From positions 166,547-230,546 of the forward strand of contig WELA01013572.1 of NCBI GenBank assembly GCA_009602735.1: a stretch of DNA of 64,000 bases, read 5' to 3'. Within the stretch, counting starts at the first letter, position 1; each line of letters opens with the position of its first letter. Positions 10,133 to 21,300 of this stretch are shown here, piece by piece. The position numbers and the translations under genes were made by a program. The notes beneath the pieces were generated by a model. It did no database searches, was not told where the DNA came from, and saw nothing but the letters and a program-made list of their open reading frames with translations. This DNA comes from Mesotaenium endlicherianum (lineage: Eukaryota > Streptophyta > Zygnematophyceae > Zygnematales > Mesotaeniaceae).

Positions 10133-11393
10133 TGTAATGAATCAGTTCATAATATATTTAATTAATTGCATATATAAATATAACACTAAAAAAGTATTAT
10201 GTCAATTTACTCACATGTGCGAGTTCATCTAGATGAATGTATGTCGATGTTATGCGAGTTTACTTACTTTGTCAAAAATGTCAGCAGGATGACTTTTGTA
10301 TCACAGAGTAGTTTGCTGACTTGTTGAGAAGGTCAGCAGGATGACTTTTGTATCATAGTATACTTTGCTGAGATTTGTGTATCAATTATATATAGGGTGT
10401 AATATCAGTAGGTTGACATATAGTAAGCTCTCCTCATATTAGTCAGTATACTTTAGCTTCAGTACGCTGAGGATAGATACATTCATTTAGATTATTATTT
10501 GTAGATTGGCACATGTGACCGTAGTATACTGAAAGTCGAAAGGTCGACTGAGATTCGGTAAACCGATGTCCTACCAGTGTGGTTAACTCCTTGGTGGGCG
10601 GAGCCGTCGTCAGTCAACTGAACAATTAGGACTTCAGTCAACCGACCAATTAATATAGTCGTTACACCTAGATCCGTGGGTCCCAACTTAACGGGTTTCC
10701 CACGAAACGGCGCACCTTGCGCCGTAGTCAACCAAGTGGTCACTAGGTACATAGCAGGCTGGGATTCGTGGTCCCTCATTCTGGACAGTAGGCTTTATTG
10801 TCGGATTTTTACTTGCAAGTGATGTGTGCACTTTTTGGGTTCGTTCTAATGACCAGCCTTCACGGAAATTAACATGGCTGCTTCGTCTGCGCTTTAAATG
10901 GAGAAAATTAGGATTTTTCGGAAAGGTCTCGTCAAGATGCAGCCGTTCCCATTGAGTTTGCTCAATTTGAAGTAGTATTGACAGTATTATGCCCTCTGAC
11001 ATTTTGGGGTCACACAGCGGACAGATTCCATGGTTTTTGCACCAAAGTCAGTGGGATGAGTTTGAACTACTTTATGGTCATCTGAATGAGAGCGCCTTTG
11101 CTATTTAGTCCCTTGATGTTGTGTATGTGCTTACACATGCTTGTATGCCTGGTAGGCAAGAGGTCATGAGTTTCTAAAGGAGAAGCTCTAGTCCTCAAGC
11201 TCGCTCTTTCTTGTGCCTTGTATTCGCGTGCAACTATGGCACACTACGGTAAGTGAGTCAAGGGTTATAGACGAGTAAACGGAATTCATCATAAGGGCGA
11301 AGATCGCTCCCTGATTTCACACGCTTCCACCTATCTCTAATCTTTTATATTTAAATAAAATATATTAATCTTGAATAAGCTAGATTCATTTCA
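10133..11393 (+). mobile_element. Solo LTR, long relative of family B
   Basis: 1,261 bp starting TGTAATGAATCAG and ending GATTCATTTCA, the same ends as the 721-bp B LTRs. It is flanked by the perfect pentamer AAACA at 10128-10132 and 11394-11398. Part of the interior (about 10550-10625: GGTTAACTCC, GGTGGGCGG) matches the B LTR; the rest is longer and diverged. A solo LTR with a clean target duplication inside element B shows that B-like elements transposed into one another. Confidence 0.87.
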
Positions 11394-11646
11394 AAACAGC
11401 ACAGTTACTGCGTTCTCCGACGGGTCCCTACACGGAACCTCCATCTCTGACACGCTTCAGAAGACCCCAAGACAGGAGGCGGACTGACTCCCCTGACCAT
11501 AGGGCCCCAGGGGCATCCCCCTCCTAAGGGCGGAGGGCCAAGGGCACAGCATGCTGGATGGGAGAGGGATCAGTAATTTCGGTTGGGGAAACCTATGTAC
11601 CCCGTGTCAGTGTTGTCGAGGCGACAACATGTTAAGTTGGAGGGAT
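11394..11646 (+). mobile_element. Element B 3' internal sequence and polypurine tract
   Basis: This continues element B after the solo LTR. No open coding frame of note is present. AGTTGGAGGGA at 11635-11645 is the polypurine tract that primes plus-strand synthesis, one base before the 3' LTR at 11647. Confidence 0.7.
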
Positions 11647-12367
11647 TGTAATGAATCAGTATATTGGTTGATATAATACTCAGTTAAATAGAACAGTTAA
11701 ATAACTTCAGCCTGCTCAACTCTAGTTAATAATCAGTCTGCTGGACTTTATATTTAATATCAGTTTAATGACTCAGCCGGAAGCAGCAGGCTAAAGTCAG
11801 CTTAAGTCAGCTTGCTGACACATTCTTTGACAGCCAGCTGACTTCCGTACTCGGTAGCAGCGAACTGCCTCGATATGCATCTGAGTGTGGTATGCTAGAT
11901 GAATGGCCAGATGACATCCCTATGATAGATGGCGATTCGGGATGATGGGAGATGGCGGTGGATTTGGTTAACCGAGGTCCTACCAACGTGGTTAACTCCC
12001 GGGTAGGCGGTGCCATCGCACTGGCCGTTGAACAGTAAACTCATTCCATGTACATATGCTAGGCATTGCTCTCGAGTTTGGCATTCGGAAACGAGGCCAA
12101 CTCTCTTGTACAGCTTACTGAGAGAGATCTGAATCCAAGGCGAGAAGCCATTGGTACGCACTGTCTTCCAACCTTGCTTATGTATGAGTTTACTGATTTG
12201 CATTATTGATGCTAGTTTACTCGCATTTGACTTACGAGTATTATTCACTGCTAGTGTGTTGTCCTTTGCCGTTTAACCAGTCAACGAAAAATACCATAAA
12301 GATTACTTGCTGATATGAAGATCTTTATTAATTGTTAATCACCTATTTGGTAAGTCGATTCATTTCA
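11647..12367 (+). repeat. 3' LTR of element B
   Basis: 721 bp, TGTAATGAATCAG to GATTCATTTCA, the same length as 2271-2991 and differing at scattered positions by eye. It lies directly after a polypurine tract. Element A RNase H sequence resumes six bases after it. Confidence 0.9.
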
Positions 12368-12372
12368 ATGGG

Positions 12373-13809
12373 TACAATGCTATGTCCCCTCAGGCTGTAA
12401 AGACTGAAGCCATTTACAAGATACCTGCACCAGCGAATGTGTCTAAGCTGAAAGCTCTGTTAGGGCTAAGCGGATACTATCGTAAATTTGTGAAGGATTG
12501 TAGCAAAATTGCTAAACCCTTGACAGAACTCCTGAAAAAGGACGTACCTTTTGTGTGGACGGAAGCCCGGGAGAAGGCCATGAACAAGCTCAAGGAGCGG
12601 CTGGTAACAGCCCCAATCTTGCGAACACCTGACTACTCCAAGCCGTTCAATCTACACACCGATTGGAGTCGTGTGGGAATTGGCGCAGTACTCACCCAGG
12701 CCGAAAGTCCTAGAGAGGAGTACGTCATTGCCTATGCCTCGCGCTCTAACAACCGAGCAAAGAGCAACTACTCGTCCTACAAAGGAGAGCTACTGGCAGT
12801 GGTTTGGGCTGCTACACATTTCAAAGAGTATCTATGGGAAAGATTCTTCACGTTGATTACAGATCACTCACCATTACTCTGGCTGATGAAGAATGGAGAC
12901 CTCACTAGTAAGTTGGCTCGTTGGGCTCTCAAGTTCCAGGAGTAGCAGATGACAGTGATGCACCGTGTAGGTATACTCAATAACGACGCCGATAGACTCA
13001 GCAGGAATCCGAACCCATCCGTAGACGACGGAACAGGAGCTCGAGAAGACGAAGATCCGAGCAGCCCAGCAGAATTGGCCGCCTGCCTGGCCGAAATGGC
13101 TAGAATGGTAGCATCAGGAGAAGCTGAGTCCCTACCTTTGTTCAATCCAGAGATCTGGAAAGATCAAGCCACTATGCATTGGTTGAATACGGGAGTCCAT
13201 ATAGAAGGATTATCGGCAAAAGAAAAGGACCAGGTAGGCCATTGAGCTAAAAGGTTTTGCTGGAAATGCAATAACCTCTTCAAGATTGAAGAAACTGGTC
13301 AGGAGAAGTTAGTGCCAGAACCCACCAAAAGACGAGCTCTGGTGCAGGAAATGCATGAGAATACTGGACACTATGGTGTCAAGAAGACATACAGTCTTCT
13401 GGAGCTGTCTTACTGGTGGAGGGGCATGAAGCAGCAGTGTGAGGATGTGATCAAGGCCTATACAAGCTACGATCGCGTCAAGGCTGGTTTTACGCAGCAA
13501 AACCCACACCTGCAACCTCTGTCAATCATGGGCCTAGGCTATCGGTGGAGCTGCGATCTCGCAGGTGAGCTACCGCTGTCCAAGCGAGGTGAAAAGTACA
13601 TTATGGTCATGATTGAGCATTTTTCTAAGTGGATAGAGGTGGTGCCTCTAACCGCTAAGGAAAACTTGAGGACCGCGGAAGCGCTCCTCAATGGTGTGAT
13701 TGTACGTCACGGAGCCCCAGCAGAAGTGCTGACAGACCAAGGGTCTGAGTTCCAAGGATTTTTTCAGAAACTCCTGGACATATGCTTCATTGACCATCGC
13801 TACGTCTAG
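12373..13809 (+). pseudogene. Retroelement A: RT end, RNase H and integrase (stops at 12943 and 13243)
   Basis: One reading frame interrupted by TAG 12943-12945 and TGA 13243-13245. It starts within the reverse transcriptase thumb (SPQAVKTEAIYKIP, then LLGLSGYYRKFV). RNase H follows with HTDWSRVGIGAVL, YKGELLAVVWA and ITDHSPLLWL, where the usual TDAS is TDWS. A linker with LNNDADRLSR leads to the integrase zinc domain (HENTGHYGVKKT, then SYWWRGMKQQC). The second zinc pair is lost: the usual C-x2-C reads YTSY (about 13468-13479). The catalytic core has DLAGELP (first Asp) and TDQGSEF (second Asp). TAG 13807-13809 ends this frame after a shift. The reverse transcriptase palm and fingers are absent from the window. 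Confidence 0.85.
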
Positions 13810-14445
13810 AGACCACCCACAAGCAAATGGTCTGGCAGAACGGATGGTGCAAACCATTAAGTCTGCTTTACGCAAATTTTGCCTTGAGCATGATAAGCGT
13901 GATTGGGATTTGGCCCTGCCATGGCTGGTTATTGGTTACAGATTTAGCAAGCAAGCTGCTTTGGCGAATTACTCGCCTTATCAGATTTTGTTTGGCAGAA
14001 GTCCAGTTGTGCCCTGCAGCATCAAGTAGGAGACTGAGCAGGTGAAAGACCGGGACAACCCTGATGAACTGCTAAGGTTATGGTACGCCGTAAGGCGTTA
14101 TTTGAGCGCATGATGCCTGCTGCCCTGGGCAATCTAAAAATTGCGCAAAAAAGAGACACGCAGCGTTACGCCAAGACGCGCGATGGGAGCTACCGCTTGC
14201 AAATGACGCAGTTCCAGGAAGGAGACTTCGTATACCGCAAGCGCCAGATTAAGACCACCATTGACACCAGTTCAGGTGCAGTGATCTTACGCGTGAAACA
14301 TGCATTCGACAATGGTGTGTTGGAACTGGAAGGTTCTGATGGTAAGACCATGAGAGATCACGTGCAGAATTGTTTGCTGTGCCATTTGCCAAATATCGAT
14401 CCTACGTTTAAGATTGTGCCCGAGGAATTGGTGCCAGCCACGCCT
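13790..14445 (+). pseudogene. Retroelement A: integrase C-terminal half
   Basis: After a frameshift near 13795 the core continues with RDHPQANGLAERMVQTIK, which holds the catalytic Glu, and NYSPYQILFGRSPV, up to TAG 14027-14029. Another shift near 14075 leads to the frame 14080-14670 with ALGNLKIAQKRDTQRY, FQEGDFVYRK and a basic C-terminal domain. This replaces the chromodomain region of typical chromoviruses and leads straight into a PHD finger. Confidence 0.82.
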
Positions 14446-14573
14446 TGTGCCAGCTGCAAAGTGCTGGATGATCAAGAAGCAATGGTAACCTGCAATAAGT
14501 GTGGTGCCGTTGGCACACCTTCTGCATTGGTGAAGAGGAGATTATGGCAGGATAGTGGGAATGTCCTGACTGC
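14446..14573 (+). pseudogene. PHD finger at the end of the element A integrase
   Basis: The segment encodes C-x2-C (CASC), C-x2-C (CNKC), then after a one-base shift at about 14505-14511 W-H-x2-F-C and, after an in-frame TAG, W-E-C-P-D-C. That is the full Cys4-His-Cys3 order and spacing of a PHD zinc finger, with its Trp before the last Cys pair. PHD fingers read histone H3 tails, often by Lys4 methylation state. A second copy at about 17928-18021 conserves CASC, AMVTC and the W-x-TF-C-I-G segment, so this is not a chance pattern. The domain takes the place of the chromodomain. Confidence 0.8.
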
Positions 14574-14655
14574 CTTCCCAAAACCCCCAGCCACAGGGCC
14601 AGGAAATAAAAGCTTTCAGCAGAAAGGCAAGGACGCCTCAGGTGAAAGGGAGAGG

Positions 14656-14948
14656 TGTAAGGGAAACTGAAGATAAGCTATCTTTTTGAAAATTTCTGCG
14701 AAGTGTTGAATGAGGAACTGGTTGAACATGGGAAGCACTAAGTGTGGGATGCCTCACCGCATGATGCAAGTGCAGGGAGACCAAGAATGGGTCAAACCCC
14801 AACCAGTTTGTCACCGACACACGTGCAAGGGACAATCAATCCGGTCGATCCCCACGTGCAGCGACGCACCGACACGTCAACCAAGTCGAAGGCACACGTG
14901 CTGAGAAGCCACGCACTCGCCAGGGTTCCGACGTTGTTAGGCACGACA
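14656..14948 (+). repeat. LTR of family A (3' LTR), copy 1
   Basis: 293 bp, TGTAAGGGAAACTG to GTTAGGCACGACA, directly after a purine tract (GAAAGGGAGAGG, 14644-14655) and the element A coding region. Its ends are defined because the copy at 16197-16489 has exactly the same length and both flanks diverge at once outside TG...CA. It contains three CACGTG palindromes (near 14820, 14852 and 14896). No target duplication is seen. Confidence 0.78.
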
Positions 14949-16196
14949 GTTGTCGCGATTGCTATCCACTTGACGATGCCGCACGCGCAGCGCAAGTCAC
15001 GGCCGCCCAGGTACGGGAAGTCAGCATTGACTCACCGACCAGAGGCCCGAGTCATCGGCCATGTTGAAGTTGTCGTCACTGTCAAAGTGGTCACGACACG
15101 TCACACCCACACCCCAGATGGGATGGGGATGTGGACCGAGTGGTCAGCCGAAAGGCTAGGGACATGGAACCAGCAATGAGCCAGACTAGCAAGTGCCAAG
15201 AAAGGTACTGATCAATCGGCTATCCAAGCCAAGTACAGCAGGGATGTTGCAAAGGGCGTTGTGTGCCGCCTCGGCTAGGCCCTCAGGTGACTGGTCACGG
15301 CCTGAGCGTTCATCCTAAACGTTGTCAGCCAGCCACATAGGCGTGATTGTCAGCTGGAAGGCTAAGTGGTCACGCGCAACAATCCCAATGCATGCATGCA
15401 TGCATGCTGAATGACAACTTCTAAGGTGTGAGAGAACTGCCGGGTAAGGACGGCATGCAAGCTAAGCGCGGTGGCTAAGCACTGGCATTCTCGAGAGAGG
15501 ATAATGTGTGGTGCCTGTGAATGGCACGAGCCTTGCCTGAAGCTGCCTCATTCTTGCCCGCATCGTTGTCAAAGGAAGCTAAAGAAGCAGAAGGAGCGCG
15601 ACGAAGAAGGAGTTCCCAAGGCCATAGAAGAGCTAGGGCGCCACGCTTCTGCCGACGCTGGAAGATTTCGTCCTAAAGTGTATCATAGAAAGGTTAGACC
15701 TCAGGAGTTCCCAAGGGAGGATCTCGCTGGTAGAAAGTAGAGAGCTGCAGAATAGAATCTGTTAGGAGATTAGCACAGATTTGGGTCAAACGCCACCAAC
15801 GTGCGAGGGTCACTTAAAATGGTGAGTGCTGTGTTAGTTTCCAAGTTTCCAAGTTCTCAGAAGTCTCCATTGTCGAATTGCTGATAGCAAGAGTAGTATT
15901 AACAAGCAAAAGCTCTCAGCAAAGAACTGAGTGAGCCCAGCCAAGCAGTGAAGAGCTGTTAAGGCGCGGTGTTGAGCGAAGAACTCAGACTAGGCCAGCA
16001 TAGATGTGCAGTTCAGAGTTTTGTAAGCTGTGACTCGTGGAAGTTAAGCGAAAGCCTTGAGGGGCGATTTTCTCTGAGCTTGACATTGCCTGTTAAGCTG
16101 CTTAGACGTGATTTCTGCAGACTACCAACTTGTTCATTCTGTAAACCCTCAACTTGGGCGAAAGCCTGTGTGGAAGTAAGACGCTTCTGTCCTATT
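14949..16196. other. Spacer between two family A LTRs, no clear gene
   Basis: 1.25 kb without a recognisable coding region. An 89-codon frame at 15471-15740 is Lys/Arg-rich with several Cys and His but matches nothing I know. A short (ATGC)n run lies at about 15390-15408. It may be the internal part of a deleted element, since LTR copies flank it, but no primer binding site follows the left copy. Confidence 0.5.
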
Positions 16197-16489
16197 TGTA
16201 AGGGAAACTGAAGATAAGCTATCTTTTTGAAAATTTCTGCTAAGTCTTGAATGAGGAACTGGTTGAACATGGGAAGCACTAAGTGTGGGATGCCCCACCG
16301 CATGATGCAAGTGCAGGAAGACCAGGAATGGGTCAAACCCCAACCAGACTGTCACCGACACACGTGCAAGGGACGATCAATCCGGTCGATTCTCACGTGC
16401 AACGACGCACCGACACGTCAACCAAGTCGAAGGCACACGTGCTGAGAAGCCACGCACGCGCCAGGGGTCCGACACTGTTAGGCACGACA
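16197..16489 (+). repeat. LTR of family A, copy 2
   Basis: 293 bp, nearly identical to 14656-14948, with TG...CA ends and the three CACGTG palindromes conserved (near 16360, 16394 and 16436). The sequence before it (TCCTATT) is not a polypurine tract, and its flanking pentamers CTATT and TGCGT do not match, so it is a rearranged copy or a solo LTR with an eroded duplication. Confidence 0.78.
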
Positions 16490-17040
16490 TGCGTTTGAAA
16501 CTGCTTCCATACGTGCTTGCAACCAAATCAACTTGCATGAAGGCGTGTCCTGGGCGGGTCTGGCGTATCGGTGCTCGCGTGCCAGCCAATGTGGGTGCAT
16601 ACGTGCAAATGTGCGTACATGCAAGTGTGTTTCGTGCAATCATGTTCGCAAGTATACGTGAAGCTCACTATGCAACTAAACTTTTGCGTATAAGAAATTC
16701 AACTTATATTCATGACCAGTCTGACATGCGCGGCGGAAGTCGCGGCGAGCCAAAGTACGGCATGGACCATCGTTACCCGCAGAAGACCAAGCCGGGTCAA
16801 CCTGACAAGGTCGACCTGAGTTGTATTGTAGGCAAGGTTCCGTTGACTTCGTCACGCGAGATGTGTGACGTGTACATCAGGCAAACCCGACATCCTTCGA
16901 CAGGTGGGGAGGACGAGCCAAGCCACAGGTGAGTCTGCCAACGATGGGGCAAGCAATGGCCATGATGCACCAGACAGCTAGGAAAGGAACGACGTGGACA
17001 AAACTAGAACGAACACCAGTGTGTGCGCCAAGAACGCATA
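16490..17040. other. Unassigned sequence between family A fragments
   Basis: No recognised gene. A stretch near 16730-16930 is open and of mixed composition (KPGQPDKVDLSCIVGKVPL) and may be a remnant of element coding sequence upstream of the integrase. I cannot place it. Confidence 0.4.
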
Positions 17041-18060
17041 AGATGGTGATAAAGGCCTGTCAGAGCTACAATCGAGAGTAGGTGGGCTTCACACAGCAGC
17101 CTCCGCAATTGCAACCATTGCTGATCATGGGCCTAGACTATCGCTGTAGTCATGACTTAGCAGGTGAGCTACCCTCATCAAAGCGAGGCAATAAATACAT
17201 CATGGTCATGATTGAGCATTTCATTAAGTAGGTAAAGGTGATAATTCTTACCACTATGGAAAGTTTGGAAAATGCAGAAGCACTTCTTATGTGTGCAATT
17301 GTGCGGCATAGAGCTCCCGCAGAAGTGCTGACAGACCAAGGGTCTGAGTTTTAAGGAATGCTCTAGCAATTATTGTACAAGTATTTTATTGACCACCGCA
17401 CTACCTTAACAGATCATTCGCAAGCAGATGGTCTAGCAAAAAGAATGGTGCAAAACATGACTGGAATTTAGCCCTACCATGGCTGGATTATGGGTTAGTG
17501 TTTCAGCAATCAACCTGAAGCCTAGACAACCCTTACGAGTTGTTAAAAGGATTGCTGCACCGAAACATGTCATTTGAGTGCATAAGGTATTATTACATTA
17601 GGCGCATGATGTTAGCTGCTCTTGATAACTTGAAAATTGCTCAGAAGCGGGACACTCAGCGCTACGCCAAGATGGAAACTATCAGCTGCAAATGACACAG
17701 TTCAGGAAGGAAGACTTCGTTTGTCGGAAGCGGCATGACCAAAACCACCATCGACACCAGCTCAGTGCAGTAATCTTACGAGTCAAACATGCATTTGGAA
17801 ATGGCGTGCTAAAATCGGAAGATGGCAAAATCATCCAAGATCATGCGCAAAACTGCTTGTTGTGCCATTTGCCAAACATCGATCTCACCATGAGAGTTGA
17901 GTGCAAGAAATTGGTGCCAGCTACACCTTGTGCCAGTTGTAAAGTGCTGAACGATCAAGAGGCTATGGTGACATGTGATTAGTGCACTACTAGGTGGCTT
18001 ACTTTCTGCATTGGCAGGGCAAGAGGAATGCCTTGATTTCATGCCAAATCCCCACGACCG
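17041..18060 (+). pseudogene. Second, more decayed element A integrase-PHD fragment
   Basis: This aligns to 13448-14573. Recognisable parts are IMGLDYR, DLAGELPSSKRGNKYIMVMIEHF, APAEVLTDQGSEF, DHSQADGLAKRMVQ and, after a deletion of most of the C-terminal core, MTQFRKEDFVCRKR, VKHAFGNGVL and NCLLCHLPNID. The PHD start CASCKVLNDQEAMVTC is at about 17928-17975. Stops and frameshifts are frequent. The first Cys of the integrase zinc pair is kept here (ACQSYNR) while both are lost in the first copy, so the two copies decayed independently. Confidence 0.82.
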
Positions 18061-18134
18061 AAAGGCTGGGAAGCAAAAATAGTTTTCAGGTAAGGTGCGC
18101 GACGCCCAAGCTGAAAGGGTGGGGAGAACTCAGG

Positions 18135-18390
18135 TGTCCAAAACTTTTTGCAAATTAATGAACGTCTTTGAAATAGAAGGACGTAAGTGAGCTAAATGTG
18201 TGACGTTTAGCCTGGTGATCAAGGACTTGGCTTTTGCCAATTCAGGTCAACATGGGAGCAAAGTCAACGAGGTCCAATTAGCCACCGACACACGTGCAAG
18301 TTCAACCCTTGATCATCAACCAGGTCAACGGCACACGTGCAGGCAACTCTCACACGTGCCCAGGGTACCGACACGGGTTGGCACGACACA
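18135..18390 (+). repeat. Diverged family A LTR-like segment, copy 3
   Basis: It follows the second PHD remnant and a purine tract (GAAAGGGTGGGGAGAA, about 18113-18128). The 5' half is poorly conserved. The 3' half keeps the ACACGTGC motifs (near 18291, 18333 and 18354) and the end GGCACGACA at 18380-18388. The order integrase, PHD, purine tract, G-box-rich LTR is thus the same as at copy 1. Confidence 0.6.
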
Positions 18391-21300
18391 CTTTTGAAGT
18401 TTCAACTCACGTACATATTAAGCGTTAATGTCATGAAATCAAAGCACATGGATGAATTTGACATTGGAACTATGTCTGAGCATTGTTCATTAACAACAAC
18501 AACAAGTTTTACTATATCTAACTCTTGTACACGTCAATGACAAGGTTATGAAATCTACATGGTCAGAATGGTAGATTGGACGTATGTCACTTCACGCAAG
18601 TTGTATGAGTGGCAAAGTGCATTCATTTGACTCTATATCACCTCTTCCAATCTTGACAAGCATCAACTTATATTGGATCTAACACCTCGTGATTGAGGTG
18701 GGCTCTTACAAGTCAAAGAAAGTTGAAGGTTTGCGACATGAATGTCGCAAACCAAAGTTTGACAAGTGTTCAAATTTGATCGATTTCACAAGTGTTGTGT
18801 CTTATCGACAAACGAAACCCTCATAAGGCTTCTCGTTGCAAAGAAGCCTCATTGCAGCAGGAAGGTAGCTGCTACACATACCCACCCACCCACCCCTCTA
18901 ACCCTCCACTCCACTGGGAGAGGCACGAGGCAGGCAACAAAGTTGGTGGCAGCAATAGTCTTCGCCATGCACGATAGTGTGGTTGTTGTTGTTAGTGTTA
19001 CAATATGTTTTGTCGATTGGTAGTAACCAACGGCGGCGATTCGACGGACAATCTCAACACAGCAAGAGAGCAGCTGCCAATCCATAGTGTTGTTTAGGAG
19101 CTGGAATATAGTTGTTTTGACCTCTTTGTATTGTTCTTAATTAGTCAAGTACAGATAAGCGTAGCAGCATGTAGGAAAGGACTAGACAAGAACAGATGAC
19201 GCGCAATGTTGTAGCATACTACTACTCCTACTATTCTTTCTAAAATCACCTTCTTTCTTTCGAAATCAGGCAATTTGAACACAAATTGTCAAACAAATGC
19301 TTTGATGGGAACCTTCGAGAGGAGAGCCAGTATTTGTTCGTGCCAGCCATATTCATTTAGCACCACTCAACTTGTTCTTTCATCATGCAACATACAGGAT
19401 CTACGCCACACTTACGCATCACCCGCGTTTGCAATTACGTTAAATATTCCAATTGAAAGGCTACTTCAAAGCTGAACATATTCCTTCCTCCAGATATGCA
19501 GCTACCCAGTCCTCAGTCATGAGCACATAAGAATAGCGCAGTTAAGAGAGAACAGCAAGCTGAGTTGTTTGAGAAAATGAAATTTTTAGGACCTTATGGC
19601 TGAACAGCCACTGAGAAATAGTACAAGACCTTCACATGCTCGGAACTACAGCCAAAATGGGTCCTAGAGTCGAGATGAATGCCGAAGGGCCTCTAATGTA
19701 GGCTGTCTGAGGCCAGCTGTAAGGCTTCATTGAAGCAGACTGGACTTATTACCTATGAAGCCCTTGATGGACCCAACACGTATCACTATCATTACAGTGC
19801 CAGAACTAGTGTGTTTGCCTCTTCAGCCTCAATGGTTCCTGCCTAATGCTATGGCATCTGTGTCACATAGCACCCACATTGTCTTGATACAGCAAAATAC
19901 GACTTTTAAAAAGTATTTGAATATGCTCCCACCACCCACCCTACACTAATAGGAAAAATGCACCTTCTAGGAGCTTACACAAAATCCTCTTCTGCATATG
20001 TAATTTCCCATCCACTAGTTGTCTAGAGCTGCATAGCCCTTACCCTCTATACCTGGGGTGCTTACAAACAGAACCCTATTCTAAGCTTTTCTAACCTAAA
20101 GTCCATTTGAGCATCTATTAATGTTACCCTGCTCATCTCCTGCATACTTTGATTGACATGAGAACCTAACTCAATGAGCCTCAAACTTGAAACAGAATAC
20201 CCGGAAACGACTTAACTGCAAATAGCCAGCTGTCTGCCTTTTCGAGAAAGTAAAGTAGTCTGGCGCTTAGAGCTGCAGCTTTCAACGTAGTTTCTTTCAC
20301 GTTTGCAGACGATGGACCTCAATTTCTCCAAGTCACTTGCAGTATGAGGAGAAATGCGCTTACTCATAATGCAAATGGTGCTGTAATTGTCATAGACAAT
20401 TTTCTGGTTACAATTCATATCGCAGATGTGGGTAGTGTTGCTTGAAAAGCATCTGCATGGCAATCAAAAGTTCAGTGAGAACATTAACAAAAAAAATAAA
20501 GGAAATATCATAACCTGAACTCTAAGTCTTAGAATGCGTGAATCTGGTGTCTGAGATAATAATAGAGCTCACAAAAATGGGCTCTCTTTCTGGGAATATG
20601 ACGGTATGCAACTTTCACAGGGGTCATCCGAGTCGCTGCTTAGGATACCGTACACCTACTTCAATGCATGAATGAGCCTACGCCAGCTACAAAATAGCTA
20701 GGAACATCATAAACTTCATCGCGTGGACAATTACTCGAGTAAGATGCTCCAGTAGCGATGCTTTCAAATTACTAACACAACAACGCGTAATACTCGTTTC
20801 GTATTAGCGGAAATCATAGTGAAAACATTTGTGGCTTTAGACAACGTTGTAGTAGATGCTCCACTTCTGGCCACATCGCCATTTTTATAATTTCCGATGC
20901 AGGTGTAGGTTGATAATCATGGAGAATGAGTATGGACTTATGCTCATAGCAGATGCGGATTGAAGCACAAAGGCCCGAATGAGTGAGAACGAAAACGGCT
21001 GAAATTTGAAGGGAAGCTTACTAACAATGACCAGACAGACGACTACAAAGAGGCAGTCTAGGGTGAAAAGGAATACCGGAAGATGTTGCCGCACACATGG
21101 TCAATTTGGCACTTGTATGTACATCGATGAAACATGCCACTCTGAGCTTCTGACAGGTATATTAAATTTCCTTCCGAGGCACCACCCAGATCCATATCCA
21201 TAGCTGCCATTGTCGCAGCAATGCACCTCTTCAAATACTAACTTTAATAAAAATGTGAGGAGCTCTACAATCGCCCTCGGAAGACTTTCCTCAAGCCGTC

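Larger units (their letters stand above)
2271..12367 (+). mobile_element. Composite LTR element B with nested chromovirus C and solo LTR
   Basis: Two 721-bp LTRs in the same orientation (2271-2991, 11647-12367) bound 10.1 kb. A primer binding site follows the left LTR and a polypurine tract precedes the right one. The flanking pentamers are ATCGG (2266-2270) and ATGGG (12368-12372): a target duplication with one mutation, or chance. Inside are a gag-pol-chromodomain body (C) with a different 3' LTR start (8308), an unrelated gag-like gene (8592-9976) and a 1.26-kb solo LTR (10133-11393). Element B itself seems to encode only the gag-like protein, so it would have been non-autonomous. The C body was acquired by insertion or recombination. 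Confidence 0.75.

Noticed and set aside
10500-10780. 94-codon minus-strand ORF inside the long solo LTR
   Set aside because: Related ORFs appear in other B LTRs at the same place, but they follow LTR conservation and lack a start or motif of their own.
14656-16489. A complete short LTR element bounded by the two 293-bp LTRs
   Set aside because: No primer binding site follows the left copy, no polypurine tract precedes the right one and the outer pentamers do not match.
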